A stretch of DNA of 64,000 bases from Eumeta japonica. Lineage: Eukaryota > Arthropoda > Insecta > Lepidoptera > Psychidae. Location of the stretch: NCBI GenBank assembly GCA_005406025.1, contig BGZK01001238.1:121690-185689 (forward strand), given 5' to 3'. Below, in pieces: positions 49,357 to 60,295 of this stretch. A model generated the notes under the pieces. The model saw nothing but the letters and a program-made list of their open reading frames with translations, was not told where the DNA came from and did not search any database. A program made the translations under genes and the position numbers. Position 1 is the first letter of the stretch. Each line of letters starts with the position of its first letter.

Positions 49357-49719
49357 CAAACACTACCATAGGCTTGTGTGCATATACATATTATAACAGA
49401 AACGGATTGGCTGTAAGTCGCAACCCCTCGGGGACTAGAATGCCAACAAAGCCGACTCCAAAAACCTTCGAAGGAATTGCGTACGCACGATATTTACCTT
49501 TAATGTTGTCACAAAAATGTTATTAGACTGTCTCGGTCAACGTGATATTTACTGACTCACGACGAAGTAAAAATTGAATGTATATAGCATGATTGCGATT
49601 CTTGAGGCGATCGCCGCATTCGAACAGCCTTAAACAAATAAGTGCAAACTTTGTTTAAATAATAATAGTACTCACTGTTTTGTTTTTAGGGGAAACAAAA
49701 CGGGACACGTAACGCATTT

Positions 49720-49915
49720 GATAGACTTTTTTTCATTTCTTTTAAATACTGAGTTGTCATATTTTCTATCGCTATAGCAATCGGGAACAGTCGGACAGGA
49801 ATCGGCATCGAAAACAAAATCGGGATCGGGATCGTAGTTTAAAAAGATCACTTCATATAAAAGATAAGGGCTTCGTTTAATGATCACCCGGGCGAAGCTG
49901 CGGGCGATAGCTAGT
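49720..49915 (-). repeat. CTAGT/CCGCGGG-tailed repeat, copy A5
   Basis: A GGAATC/GGGATC polymer (49780-49835), then GGGCGAAGCTGCGGGCGATAGCTAGT at 49890-49915, the best-preserved tail in the window. Confidence 0.65.
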
Positions 49916-50814
49916 ATGAAGTATTATTACAAACTGGAAAGTTTTATTCTAATTCCTAGTTTTTACAGATCTTAAAATAATTCTACAAACTTTCATTGCT
50001 TATTACTTTTTTAATGCTGTACAAATTCGATCAACCCTTATTTATAGCAATTCAAAAAATATACAACTTTAAGCTCTATCTATAACAAAAATAATGATGT
50101 TTATATAAGTTATAGTTTTTTTTTTCGTTCTTGTTTCAACTTATATTCCGTACTTGAGCACTTCGAGTAGTGTACGAACAAATAAGAACATTTAAATATT
50201 ATTCCATCCGAGGGAGGGAAGTTAATGCCTCGTTAACGGCCTGCAAACCACAAAGTCCAGTTCTAATCGGAGAATTTCAACTACTACACGAATCGAATAT
50301 TGCATATACAATTCACGCAAGCAAAGTGAACAATTTTTTTTCTAGAAAAAGCGGTACATTCTGCAGATAGATACATGTCGCATAATAACTAATATGTATG
50401 CCCTCCGCCTCCTCTGTCTCTCTAGATTTTATATCTCATCTCCTAAATAACCGATACGAAGCTATCCAATTTTTGCAAATCGTTGTAACGAGAAAAAACT
50501 TAATTTTAAAATCCACGCGCACAAATTCGCGAAGTAATATTATACAAAATAGTTATTTTGTATAATAGCCGGTCTGATTATTCGGTGACCACAGCTCTGG
50601 AGTTTGCCTAGAGGTGAGCTAACGTGGAAGACTTAACATCTGGGTCCTGAGTCTGAAATACAAGAGACATTTGCCTTGCAGTGGAGTTATTAAAAAAGAA
50701 CCGATCAAATGTGAGTGGGTTTGGCATACGAAATAGTCCGTAAGACAGTACAATATTTAACATGACATATATTTTTTCAAATAGTTACGGAATAAAGATA
50801 AACTTGTATCTTTC
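49916..50814. other. Intergenic, no gene seen
   Basis: AT-rich, nothing recognised except weak repeat-like phrases near 50440-50560. Confidence 0.4.
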
Positions 50815-50940
50815 CATTAGGATATAGCAGACAGACAGACGAACAACGGAGCCTTAGTAATAGAGCCCCGTTGACATCCTTCGGGTACGAAATCCTGGAA
50901 ACGACAAAGTGTGCGTCGGACTCGTGTGAAGAAGGTTTCA
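50815..50940 (+). repeat. Family B tail fused to a family B head
   Basis: CAGACAGACGAACAACGGAG, CTTAGTAATAGAGCCCCGTTG and TCGGGTACGAAATCC form a tail. Directly after it, GTGTGCGTCGGACTCGTGTG and AAGGTTTCATAC form a head. The tail-to-head junction without spacer suggests tandem insertion or a recombination product. Confidence 0.5.
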
Positions 50941-51267
50941 TACTATCGATTATCGCATTTGTTTCTTATATTAGATTCTTTAATAAGTTTTAAACTATAC
51001 ACCTTAAAATTAATATATATATTTTATTTTTGTATTGTATTCAGAGGTAACGAATATGACAGACGAATAGGACGAGAGTGATCCCATGTGGCGTCCGTTT
51101 TTCGTCAAGGGTACAAAACTGTAAAAACCTTAACACAAACACGTTTTGTACAAAAAAAATCTATTTTCCAATTTTTCGGATAATTCACCCGTTTAATTTC
51201 TGGCAGCTTTGTTTATTACAGTGCTGTTTCTTCACAATACAATAATTAAGCAACAAATCATTATATA
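50941..51267. other. Intergenic, no gene seen
   Basis: AT-rich, nothing recognised. Confidence 0.4.
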
Positions 51268-52915
51268 AAATAATAATAATATAAACTCACGCTTATTTTC
51301 AAGAAGGGTTAGGCAGAGACTATAGACTTCCATATGGTACGATCTTTGCATATCTCTCTTGCGTCACTGACATCCATAAATCTTTTCATACAATTTCCTC
51401 GGTTTCGAGTGATTAAAATTTGACCCTTTTTAATATGCTACCAATATGGTCTGCATAGGATTTTCTATGACGACCCTTGTCGACCTATCCATCACACACA
51501 ATAGCTCTGTAGATTTGTCTGTTTACTTTCATTCATCCTTTCCAGACGGCCAAACCATCGCAACATATCTCTTTCTACTCCAGTTACTACATCTTCCTTC
51601 AGACCACACCGCTATCTAATATCACTGTTTCTACATCTATGTTTCCGAGACACTCCACACATATTACGCAGCGATCGCATCTCCACTGCATTGATCCCAC
51701 TTACCTTTTTCTTCTGCCATACCTTGTTTTCACCGCCATACCTAAGCGTAGTAATTCCTACGCTTATGTACATACATGCTACATATCCCTGTCTGACACC
51801 CCTGCGGATGTCAAACCAGTCAATGTATGCCCATTTTTTCTGACACAAGCGTTGGAACCCCCTGTATAGGGATTGCAGTGCCTGTATCAATCCGCTATTC
51901 ACACCAAGCGCTAATAGGGTTTTTCGTTTCTTTTCGCTTTATCATAAGCTTTTTCCAGATCTATGAAAATACAGAAAACCTTTTGGCCGCTGGCCAAAAC
52001 TTTCTAATATTTCGCAGAGAAAAAAATTTGGTCCGTACACTTCATCCCTTTACGAAATCCCACTTGTACGTCCCAAATATTGTTTTCAGTCTCATTCATA
52101 ACTATTTCGATAATGATTTTCACATACAGTTTGCCAACGACACTGAGGACGCTTATAGGGCGGTTATTTGTGCAGCCATTAGGTAACCTATGGCTTTTCT
52201 AGCATTTGTTAAAAAAATTGATACGGCAAGCTTGCCACTATACTTCCCACTGTCCCTCAGCATCTCTGACGAAACTATATCATTTCCAACAGCTTTTCTA
52301 ACTTTCATACGTTTTAGTGCTTTCATAATATCATTCACCGTTATGTCACTTTCATTTCTATCATCAGTCATATACTCAGTTGCTGTAACACTGTCATCTC
52401 CAACCGTATCTTCACATGCAAAAACGCATTCGAAATAACTTTTCCAGCTCTCTTCCACATTACTTCCCTCATTCAGTAAATGTCCATCATCGTCTCTAAT
52501 CATACGTATACATGATGTCTCGGAATTATTCTGGGCCTTTTTCAATATATGCCAAAAAAGGTTTTGTTTTACCCGAAAATTATTTGACAATCTCCTATTA
52601 TAGCGTTCTTTTATATCATTCTTTATTCTTTTCACACATTTTTTAGCTCTTGTTTTTGCATCTTCATACGTACTTTCAATATCTTTTAACTAGTCTTTCA
52701 AGATGTCTTTTCTTTTCAGTCTGTGGTTTGGCCTTTGCAGACAGTAAATGCAGCCACGCTTTTTTCTTTTCACTGACTGCTTTCCTCACTTTGAAATTCC
52801 ACCATTCATTATCTTTCTTACTAACATTTGTTCTCTTATTCAATCAACATACCTTTTTTGCTTCATCTACTAACATAGATTTCGTCACCTTTCGTCACAT
52901 AGATTTCGTCAAGTT
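51268..52915 (-). mobile_element. Non-LTR retrotransposon (LINE), 5'-truncated and internally deleted
   Basis: The minus-strand coding text follows the order of insect 'endonuclease-reverse transcriptase' elements. The linker region is at about 52850-52640 (DNEWWNFKVRKAV, KKKAWLHLLSAKA). The fingers follow at 52635-52153 (LSNNFRVKQNLFWHILKKAQ, MKALKRMKVRKAVGNDIV). Then come RT block 2 (VGFRKG) and motif A (FCIFIDLEKAYD, about 51960). The C-terminal part starts at about 51700 (RSLRNMCGVSRKHRCRNSD). The 3' end has MKRFMDVSDAREICKDRT then SIVSAYP, and the element ends in a TTAT/ATT-rich tail at 51268-51290. The 5' region including the endonuclease is missing. Confidence 0.88.
51612..52635 (-). 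pseudogene. LINE reverse transcriptase, YADD region deleted
   Basis: After the palm text FDIRRGVRQG (about 51790) the frame jumps directly to TLRYGGENKVWQKKKVSGIN. In intact relatives these two segments are separated by more than 100 residues that include the catalytic YADD box. Additional frameshifts separate the finger part (ending about 52153) from motif A. The enzyme is therefore dead. The deletion is in-frame at its junction, since the reading continues for about 50 residues on each side. Confidence 0.8.
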
Positions 52916-55900
52916 CTAAACAATCATACTGCTTGATTACACGCATTAACATTAACAGCAAAACATTTTCTCAGATGCTAAGTAATTATAGTATCTGTGA
53001 AAATGTCTTACTGATTTCTTTTCACTGAAATGCATATTCTATTTCTTTTTTCCATAAATTCTCTAAAAAAAATAGTATTTCGTAGGTATGGACGGTTTTT
53101 AAAACATGTAAAAACATTCGACACAAACGGGCCCTTTTACACATATGACTGGTAATCCATACGAGTACTATGATGTGAACGAGTGCGAGAGGCTCGTATT
53201 TATAAGCGGGCCAGCGAAGGTACTCGGCATGCTGAACCACTACTACTGCTGCCGAATTACCAAACATGAAAACTAATTTCTCGTTCGTGATTCATTATTC
53301 ATATTAATATATTTTCATCCCGTAGAAGACGTTTTTATTTCGTGTTTTCATAGGCATCCATTACACGAGAACGCATATTAGAAACGTTATATATAAATGA
53401 ATTGACGACATCAATACTGGGACAATGGCCAAGAGTAGATAATTAAAATCAAGTACACACATCAGATCGGCTCATCTACCGTCCCTGTTTACTTTGCGCA
53501 GCGTGTCTTAATAGCACGAGAGACGGAAAAGTGTGCTTAAAATGTATAAATCGCTAGGTACGAATACGAGAGTCCTTCGTTAAAATGGATTTTAAAGTTA
53601 TGGAACGCTACATTGACCGGTATGAAGGGTTGGGTAGCGGCGGCGCACCCAGCTTAATTAACATAATGATACTCACAAAATTAATACTCCTACGCGGAAA
53701 CAAAATATGGCTCCCTTAAATCGACATGACGCACAACGGGGTAGAAGTAAGAAAGAGATGGTGGCTACTATCTTTACTACTACCTTCGTTACTTGTTATA
53801 TAAGTTGACCGTCGCGTTAATACTAACAGTAACTTATCTTTAAAAAACTAGGTGCTTGGTGAGATTGGCAGGTAATTAGATCCTACCAAATCCTCTTAAG
53901 AAAATAGTCGAACATATTCCCTACTCTTTCCGGTTTCCTAAAGACTATAAATACATGTCTACGTAGATTTATTGACTAATAATACTACTGAAACAGAATC
54001 GAAGGGAAAAGTAGAAAAAACACGTTCAATCTTCGTGCATCGGTGAGGGCGATAACTCGAGGGCATCAACTTTATTACGCCTAAGGACGGTAAATAAGTC
54101 GGGCTTGGACGTCGGCCAACTGCATTGATTTTTAAGTACACTGAGGCAACACAGCACCGTGAAACTCGCCAAGATGAGATACAATGACCTCTATAATTCT
54201 TATAAAAATAACGCATATATAAAGGGACGATACTGTTCGTTTTACGATGCCTCCGGATAAAAACCTTTGTTACAAAATCCTTACCAACAACAACAATAAA
54301 AATTCTATACATATAATTTAATTTAACATTTTCTTTTTCATCGTGTAATTCGAACAAAATTAATTTTCTGTTTTCAATATGAATTACACTTAAAGTGAAT
54401 GTAAACATTCGTTATTTATGATTTTTTGAAGTAAAACTTCTTTTGGAACCGCGTGAATTGGATTTTATGAAACGAAAACGTGTAACGAAAAAGAGAAAGC
54501 TATAAATGTATATATTGGTTTTAGACTGTGAGTGAATGAGATAGAATGCGTTTCTATATAGTTTCTCTATTCTTTGTCTCCTCTTTATGCGATGGTTCGT
54601 AGCGATCTGCGTCCCCACTACTCTACCATCGTATACGGGCCCGTGCATGGATTCAGCATACCATGGAAACTAGACTCCATTCTGTATACTATATTTTTAA
54701 TCTACTAGAAATATATACAAAAAAAGGGGGAGATGGCGAGAGAGACATTATTTATCTTTACTAATATGTTACTTTAAGTAATAAAAATATAGTCGATCAA
54801 TCGTGTCTCTCTCTCTTTTTCTCCTGTTTACCACCTCCACAGTGTATTCATCTCATTCTCTTAACAAATAACCAAGTTTCACTTCTATCGCGGGCTAACT
54901 TACACTCTTTTTTTTCAGAATACACGTTACATTTTGAATTATGTTTTTTAAATAAACTAATATGTTGTATCGATGTCGCTAAATTTCATTTTGATAAATG
55001 CATACGCGTTAACACTATCAAACGACGCACTGTGCAATATGGTATACATTATTATTCTCGAAACATCAAAAAATCTGTTTGTCTCCACGAGGATTCTTGC
55101 TGTGATGTTGTTTGGTGCTAGACTTTTCCAACGTAAAATTTGACACTTTTCACAGACTATGTTATCGTAAAGATGCTTTTAGGCTAGTTTTGGTTTAATT
55201 GACACTTTCGTCTTTTTAAAAAAGAAACTGGATAATCCATGGAAGTTTTCATTTCCACAATAAATTCTTATGACCCTCGAAGTGAAATCTCTCAACGACA
55301 ATTCGTCGATTAACATATTTTGACTTTCATTGATGAAGCCCACTGAAAGCCATTATACATAACGTTGGTTTTATGAATTCTATCGTAGCCCCATGGAGGC
55401 GATTCTCGGACTAATCGTCGAGACAATTCCCGTATGAAACGAAAAACGTCAAACGAAAACACTAATTCCGTATTTTCGATTTTCAAGCTGTGACAATTGT
55501 CAAACGGCTTTCATGTGACACGCAACAGATGCACTCAAGCACACGACACTGATTGTCACATGTTAAATTTAGATCAATACAATGCGTAAAACCTTATTTT
55601 AACAATAACATTACTAATAGTCAACTCATTGCTGATACATATCCTCCCACAATCTTTTTATTTCAAGTTAAGAGGCTTTAAACTCCAGATTTTCCATTTT
55701 AAATATTACAAGTATTGTCACACCTATTAAACACTCACAATTTCAAAATCGAAACTATTTTCAAATTTTAGTCCGTTACATTTGACATTTTTTTTTGTTT
55801 CTGTTATTATTTTTTGCTTTTTATTAGTATTGGTTTATGAAATTTCGGAATCGATTTAGAATTACCTGTAAAAATTTAAACCGAATTACTATTCGGTTTA

Positions 55901-55984
55901 CTATTTACTATTACTATTTCGTATATATATAATAGTCGAATCACTATTTACTAATAGATTTTTATTCTCCTTCCATATTTTCTT
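52916..55984. other. Intergenic, no gene seen
   Basis: Mixed AT-rich and moderately balanced sequence. The parts at 53150-53280, 53420-53860 and 54010-54150 are less AT-rich and not repetitive. A TATAAATA motif sits on the minus strand at 53204-53197, but no initiator or downstream coding exon supports a promoter. The 149-codon frame at 53959-54408 (-) has no recognisable motif. Confidence 0.4.
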
Positions 55985-56262
55985 GCATCGTCATCCAGTG
56001 CTGAGCTATTTTCAAAATTACGGCAATTTTCTTCTTTTTTTAATATTCTTAAATACCATACTGAACTTAGTTATGTTTGAAATTTCCGAACTCTTTTTTA
56101 CTACTTCTTCTACATTTTTTTTTTTTTGCATTGTCATGTAATTCTGAGTTATATTCAAAATATCATAATTTTTGTATTCTTCTTTCACATTTTACTTTGC
56201 CATCCGATTCTGAGCTACGTTTGAAATTGAAGCACCTCCTTTTTTTATTCGTCTCCGTTTTC
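55985..56262. repeat. Degenerate tandem repeat, about 70-bp unit, four copies
   Basis: Units with GCATYGTCAT or GCCATCC, then GATTCTGAGCTAYRTTTGAAA, recur at about 55986, 56060, 56127 and 56195, separated by T/C-rich stretches. The phrase 'GCCATCCGATTCTGAGCTA' is known to me from lepidopteran interspersed repeats, so this may be an internal array of a larger, decayed element ending near 56430. Confidence 0.55.
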
Positions 56263-56430
56263 TTCTTCCACAGTCTTTTACATTGTTATATTCTAACGTA
56301 TATTTAGGATTTCAAGTTTGTAACTCACTGGAATCTTATTTTAAAATTCATCACAAAATTTCTCATAACAGACAAACAAACGAACAGACAAAAAGCAAGT
56401 AGATAAAAGCGTAGCAAAATTTATTTAAGC

Positions 56431-57698
56431 TATTAGGAGTACAAATAAGTTTCCGTCGTTTTTGTCAATAAAATAATATTTATTATGAAAGAACGGAAAT
56501 TTCATTTTAATCGAAGTATTGTCCATCATTAGCAACTACTTTTTTCCATCATTCAGGCAGCGTTCAGATTCCAAGTCTAAAGAACTCCTTATCTTTTGAG
56601 GCTATCCACGAATCAACCCAATATCTTCATATGATGTATACCGCTGCTCTGACAGAGCATGTGCCATTGACCGTAACAGATGATAGTCGGACGGCGCAAT
56701 GTCTGGTGAATACGGCGGGTGGGGTAGTACTTCCCAATCAAGTGTTTTCAAATAGTTTTTCACTGGAACCGCTACATGCGGACGAGCATTATCATGTAGA
56801 AGAATAATTTTGTCGTGTCTGGAGTAGTATTGAGGGCGTTTTTCCTTCAGAGCTCGGCTCAATCTCATCAATTGTGTTCGGTATAGAGTTCCAGTGATTG
56901 TTTCCCTTGGATTAAGCAACTCGTAATACACCACACCCAGCTGATCCCACCAAATACACAGCATGAGTTTTTGTCCATGAATATTCGGTTTTGCTGTGGA
57001 TGTTGACGCGTAGCCAGGTAGTTCCCATGATTTTCTTCTTTTTGGATTATAATAATGTATCCACTTTTCATCATCAGTGACAATTCGATGTAAAAATTTT
57101 TTTTGTGACTAGCTAGCAGCATTTCATTCATGCATAATCGGCGTTCAACATCTCTCGACTTTAATTCGTATGGAACCCAATTACCTTTTTATGAACCATT
57201 CCTAATGATTTTAAACGATGCGAGACTGCTTGCTGAGTGACTTCTAAAGTAAGTACAAGTTCCTTTTGTGTTTGAGACGAATCTTCCTCCAATAATTCCT
57301 CCAATTCTGCACCATCATAAATTTTGGCCTTCCACTGCGATCTTTGTCTTCTACGTCAAAATCACCGTTTTTAAACTTTTGAAACCACTCACAACATGTT
57401 CTCTCACTCAAATCAGTCTCATTATATGTTCCTACAAGCAATCGATGTGCCTCAACTGCAGATTTTTTAAAATTAAAGATGTAAATTAAAAGTTCCGCAA
57501 ATGACGCTTATTTGGCTCAAATTTAGACATTTTGGATAAAAAAATATATATGATAATAAAGTTAATAATATGATAGGGTTATGTTGTTCTTGAATGAGCA
57601 ACCTAATTTTCAAGCCGGTTATCATCTGCGAATTCTAACGTAAGCCTCGTGCCATGCCATCTCTCTCAAAACAGCGGAAACTTATTTGTACTCTAATA
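56431..57698 (-). mobile_element. Full-length mariner element with TA target duplication
   Basis: The element proper spans 56433-57696 (1264 bp) with TA on both sides (56431-56432 and 57697-57698). The ends are inverted repeats of about 29 bp. Both start TTAG-AGTACAAATAAG and continue TTTCCG, with one indel and few mismatches. The length, TA flanks and D,D34D transposase are canonical for mariner. Inside the right end, 100 bp from the terminus, is GAGCAACCTAA, which resembles the end of other mariners (see findings). Confidence 0.93.
56507..57530 (-). pseudogene. mariner transposase, frameshifted
   Basis: It starts MSKFEPNKRHLRNF at 57530 and ends YFD-stop at 56507, about 341 codons, the normal family length. 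The HTH part carries RTCCEWFQKFKNGDFDVEDK and RSGRP. The first catalytic Asp is in IVTDDEKWIHYYNP (frame shifted at a run of A/T near 57100). The second is in LLHDNARPHVA, the third in PHPPYSPDIAPSDYH, with exactly 34 residues between the last two Asp. All three Asp codons are intact. The frame is broken at about 57487 (stop after LRNF), 57360, 57100, 56900 and 56620. It is a recently dead copy rather than an ancient one. Confidence 0.9.
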
Positions 57699-57719
57699 TT
57701 TTGTTTACAAACAGATAAT

Positions 57720-58345
57720 TTGAGGTCGTGAAAAAATTCTGTAGGTGAATGAGAATACAAACTTTAGCCATCACTTGACATTTGTCGCCATTTAGCATAC
57801 TGCATACGTCTGATAATTGTCCCGTAAAACAATATGACAATTTCTACATGGCCCGAGCATCAACTCCACGTTAGCAACGTGTTGAACCAAAAGAAAAGAC
57901 AGGCAATTCGCAAACGTTAATTGTAAAATTTGACAGATTGTCTACACATAATTTGTTAAATTTTCATTCAATTTAGCCATTCGCATATTTTCAGGATATT
58001 TTGGTGAAAATCGCCAAGTATAGAAAATTAATTTAACAAGTAACATCAACTGACATTTGAGAGTCGAGCGAAAAATTTCCGTAGGTGAGTGAGAATAAAA
58101 ACTTTAACTATCACTTGGCATTTGTCATTATTTTGCATACGGAAATTTCACATTTGATAACTGTCCGATGTGACAATTTCTATATGCCTTGAGAATCGCC
58201 TCCTGGTCGTTCGTTGATAAATTTAAAGAAGATCGGCCCAAGTAGAGACGCCAGAGAACAACAATGGTGTTCACTGACGACAGAAAAGCTTCATGGGACA
58301 TGTCTGGAAATTCAGACTTCTTCAAGTTTTAATATGACTAGCAAT
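57720..58345. repeat. Imperfect direct duplication (about 140 bp, spaced 340 bp)
   Basis: Blocks at about 57722-57860 and 58064-58200 share GTAGGTGARTGAGAATA, AAACTTTARCYATCACTTG, CATTTGTC, TTTTGCATAC and GACAATTTCTAYATGSCC. The beginning of a third related block (CATTACTTGATATTTGT) is at 58352. This is probably a piece of a dispersed element duplicated around the second mariner fossil. Confidence 0.5.
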
Positions 58346-58469
58346 CATATCATTACTTGATATTTGTAGTGGCATGTGTTTTTCTAGAAAACTCGACATA
58401 TCGCAACCTTCGCTTTATAGGATCTCAAAATGATCAATTTAAATTGGTTCGCCGTTCACCATTTGTTCG

Positions 58470-58810
58470 CCGGCAGTCTGCAGAAAGGGAAAACAACCCA
58501 CGGCGCCGAATCAATTTCCGTGACAATGCGAGCCCGCACACATCAACAGACACGACTGAGTTTTTGAGTATTATGAAGCACCTAATCAATCGATTATACC
58601 TGATCAAATTATTTCATTTCATTTCATTTCCATACGTAAAGGGAAAATGCGTGGACAACGATTTTCAACGCCGGATGAAGCCTTTGATGCGTTCAAAACC
58701 GATGTTTTGAGATACCTCGTTGAGTACGGTAGGAATGTTATGAAAATCGGTTCTAGTGTGTGCAAAACTCTATCGACCGTCAAGGAGAGTATTTTTAAAA
58801 ATAATAAAAA
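58470..58810 (+). pseudogene. Second mariner transposase fossil, strongly decayed
   Basis: ENNPRRRINFRDNASPHTS and TDTTEFL match the second-Asp region of a different mariner lineage ('HxDNASxHTS'). After a degraded stretch, FPYVKGK then, in a shifted frame, MRGQRFSTPDEAFDAFKTDV and a C-terminal trace (KTLSTVKESIF) follow in the right order. The D34D-spaced 'SPDLAP' block is destroyed. This lineage differs from the mariner at 56433-57696, which has HDNARPH and PSDYH. No terminal repeats could be fixed. Confidence 0.65.
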
Positions 58811-59087
58811 CGTTTCCTACTCAACATTTATTTTCATCGCGTTATTCACACAATACATGAAAAGCAACCCTCGTAATACAATACATGACATGTGTCACAA
58901 ATAAAGACACAATAGGTTTCAAGTGACATTGATTCCGGGTGCAGATAATTATTATTTCCAATATTTGTACTAGCTACCAAAATATGAACATCGAATAAAA
59001 CTGGAAACTGTAAAATTCATTATTAAATGTCATATCTGTAGAAATATTTTGAAATTAAAATTTATAGAAGCATTAAAGTATCAGCAT

Positions 59088-59897
59088 TCAATCAACAATC
59101 ACAGTCATCTCACCGGAATCGGCAACGACGGGGCCCAGTGGGTCAAAACGCACGCGGTGTTCGACAGCTGCGCGTGCAGCGCACACCAAATCGGAAAAGA
59201 AGCGATGCCTCCGGAGGGCCAGCTCGTCGCGGCCCACCGGCGTGGCGGGGGGCTCACGGGGCTCCGCCTCTCCTTCGTCGAACACCTCGTCGTCCTCCGA
59301 ACAGGATTCCGCTTTCGAAGAGGTACGCTTCTCTTCGATGTCGGTGTAGCTTGTCGTCGACTTCAGTATCCCCACCGACTTCCGGCGGCCGGGCGGGCGT
59401 ACGTCCATGTTGGTGCGCGCCAACTCCTGCTCCAACCGATTCAACTCTTCCAAAGCCGCAGAATCGTGTCTGAGATCTACCGAGTATCTCTTGAAATCGA
59501 TTCGACTAGGCTTGTAATCTATTGAAAAACGTTTTTTCAGCATATCTCTCTTGTGTTTTGGCACTGCGATTGAACCTTCTAGAGGAAGCGTGACGTCATC
59601 TTCGGAAACTAAGTTTTCGTTACTCGTTTCTGCACTTCCCGAATTCTGCTTTTCCCAATTTTCGATCACGTTCTCCGCTTTTACGTTTCCTTTCAATAAC
59701 TGCGAATTATTTTTACTGCAGTCTTTTGTAATATTATCGTTTAGTTTTGATTCATCGGCCGCAGCCTGAACGTGTTCAACGGGAATCGATTTTGGCGCCG
59801 TTTCGAGTTCAGAATTCTTGGACTCCATATTATCTACTGCGTGACTTTTGTCTTTACTAACTTTCTTGCCGGATCGCGCACAGCAACTCTTGAACAT
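59088..59897 (-). CDS. Putative protein phosphatase 1-interacting protein, single exon, 269 aa
   Basis: A complete minus-strand frame runs from ATG 59897 to TGA 59088. An in-frame TGA lies seven codons upstream, so the start is secure. No transposon motif is present. Composition is hydrophilic and probably disordered, with a short helix/coiled-coil candidate (SAALEELNRLEQELARTN, residues 146-163). GILK at 176-179 fits the SILK motif and RVRF at 248-251 fits the RVxF motif. Both are docking motifs for PP1 catalytic subunit, and SILK before RVxF is the usual order (as in inhibitor-2). Basic sites KRFS (Ser125), KRYS (Ser139) and RRKS (Ser174, just before GILK) look like targets for basophilic kinases. 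An acidic run (SEDDEVFDEGE, 200-210) follows. Cys5 and Cys6 near the N-terminus could be lipidated. The PP1 role is inferred from the motifs only; no family name is recognised. The last third is GC-rich, unlike the flanks. Confidence 0.8.
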   Translation of the reverse strand: MFKSCCARSGKKVSKDKSHAVDNMESKNSELETAPKSIPVEHVQAAADESKLNDNITKDCSKNNSQLLKGNVKAENVIENWEKQNSGSAETSNENLVSEDDVTLPLEGSIAVPKHKRDMLKKRFSIDYKPSRIDFKRYSVDLRHDSAALEELNRLEQELARTNMDVRPPGRRKSVGILKSTTSYTDIEEKRTSSKAESCSEDDEVFDEGEAEPREPPATPVGRDELALRRHRFFSDLVCAARAAVEHRVRFDPLGPVVADSGEMTVIVD

Positions 59898-60059
59898 AAT
59901 TAAAACTCTAAACGTTCATAACATACAAGTTTACATAAAACGAAAGGAATAATAAACTGTGAAGATTTTAACGGAAAAGATTCAACATTAGAATTCGAAG
60001 GCCTAATATAGCACTATGGGCCGCATTTTGCACTTTAACCATTCGGTGGACTGAGGTTT

Positions 60060-60295
60060 CATTGATGTTATTTTATACAACAGTCGTGATGTATGTGGTA
60101 TTCGCGCGGTCACGGGACGGGGCGCGAGGCGGCAGGGCGGCCGGCCGGGCGCGCGGCGGGCGACTGGCGCAGGGCGAATGCGCCGCGTCCGCCCGCCCCG
60201 AGGTGGAGGAGTACCCCGACCTCACCCCCCCGCATTCCGCCCCTGACGAGCGATGCCATCCCTCGTGCACCCCGTCAGCATAAATGATGCACTCT
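60060..60295. promoter_or_regulatory. CpG island, likely promoter of the 269-aa gene
   Basis: Extremely GC- and CpG-rich DNA (peak 60105-60240) lies 170-400 bp upstream of the ATG at 59897. It would suit a TATA-less promoter or first non-coding exon. Frames are open on both strands here. The plus-strand frame ending ARPEVEEYPDLTPPHSAPDE has ordinary-looking composition, so a coding exon cannot be excluded. Confidence 0.5.

Noticed and set aside
51639..52919. Plus-strand ORFs over the LINE
   Set aside because: Antisense of the reverse-transcriptase frame.
53173..53204. TATA-box promoter on the minus strand
   Set aside because: TATAAATA is present, but no initiator motif or downstream exon supports it in this AT-rich region.
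59138..59525. Plus-strand ORFs opposite the 269-aa gene
   Set aside because: They are antisense shadows of the GC-rich part of the minus-strand gene.
60073..60287. Three mutually overlapping ORFs in the CpG island
   Set aside because: GC-rich DNA gives open frames on both strands. Only the plus-strand frame ending PEVEEYPDL looks protein-like, and there is no splice or conservation evidence.
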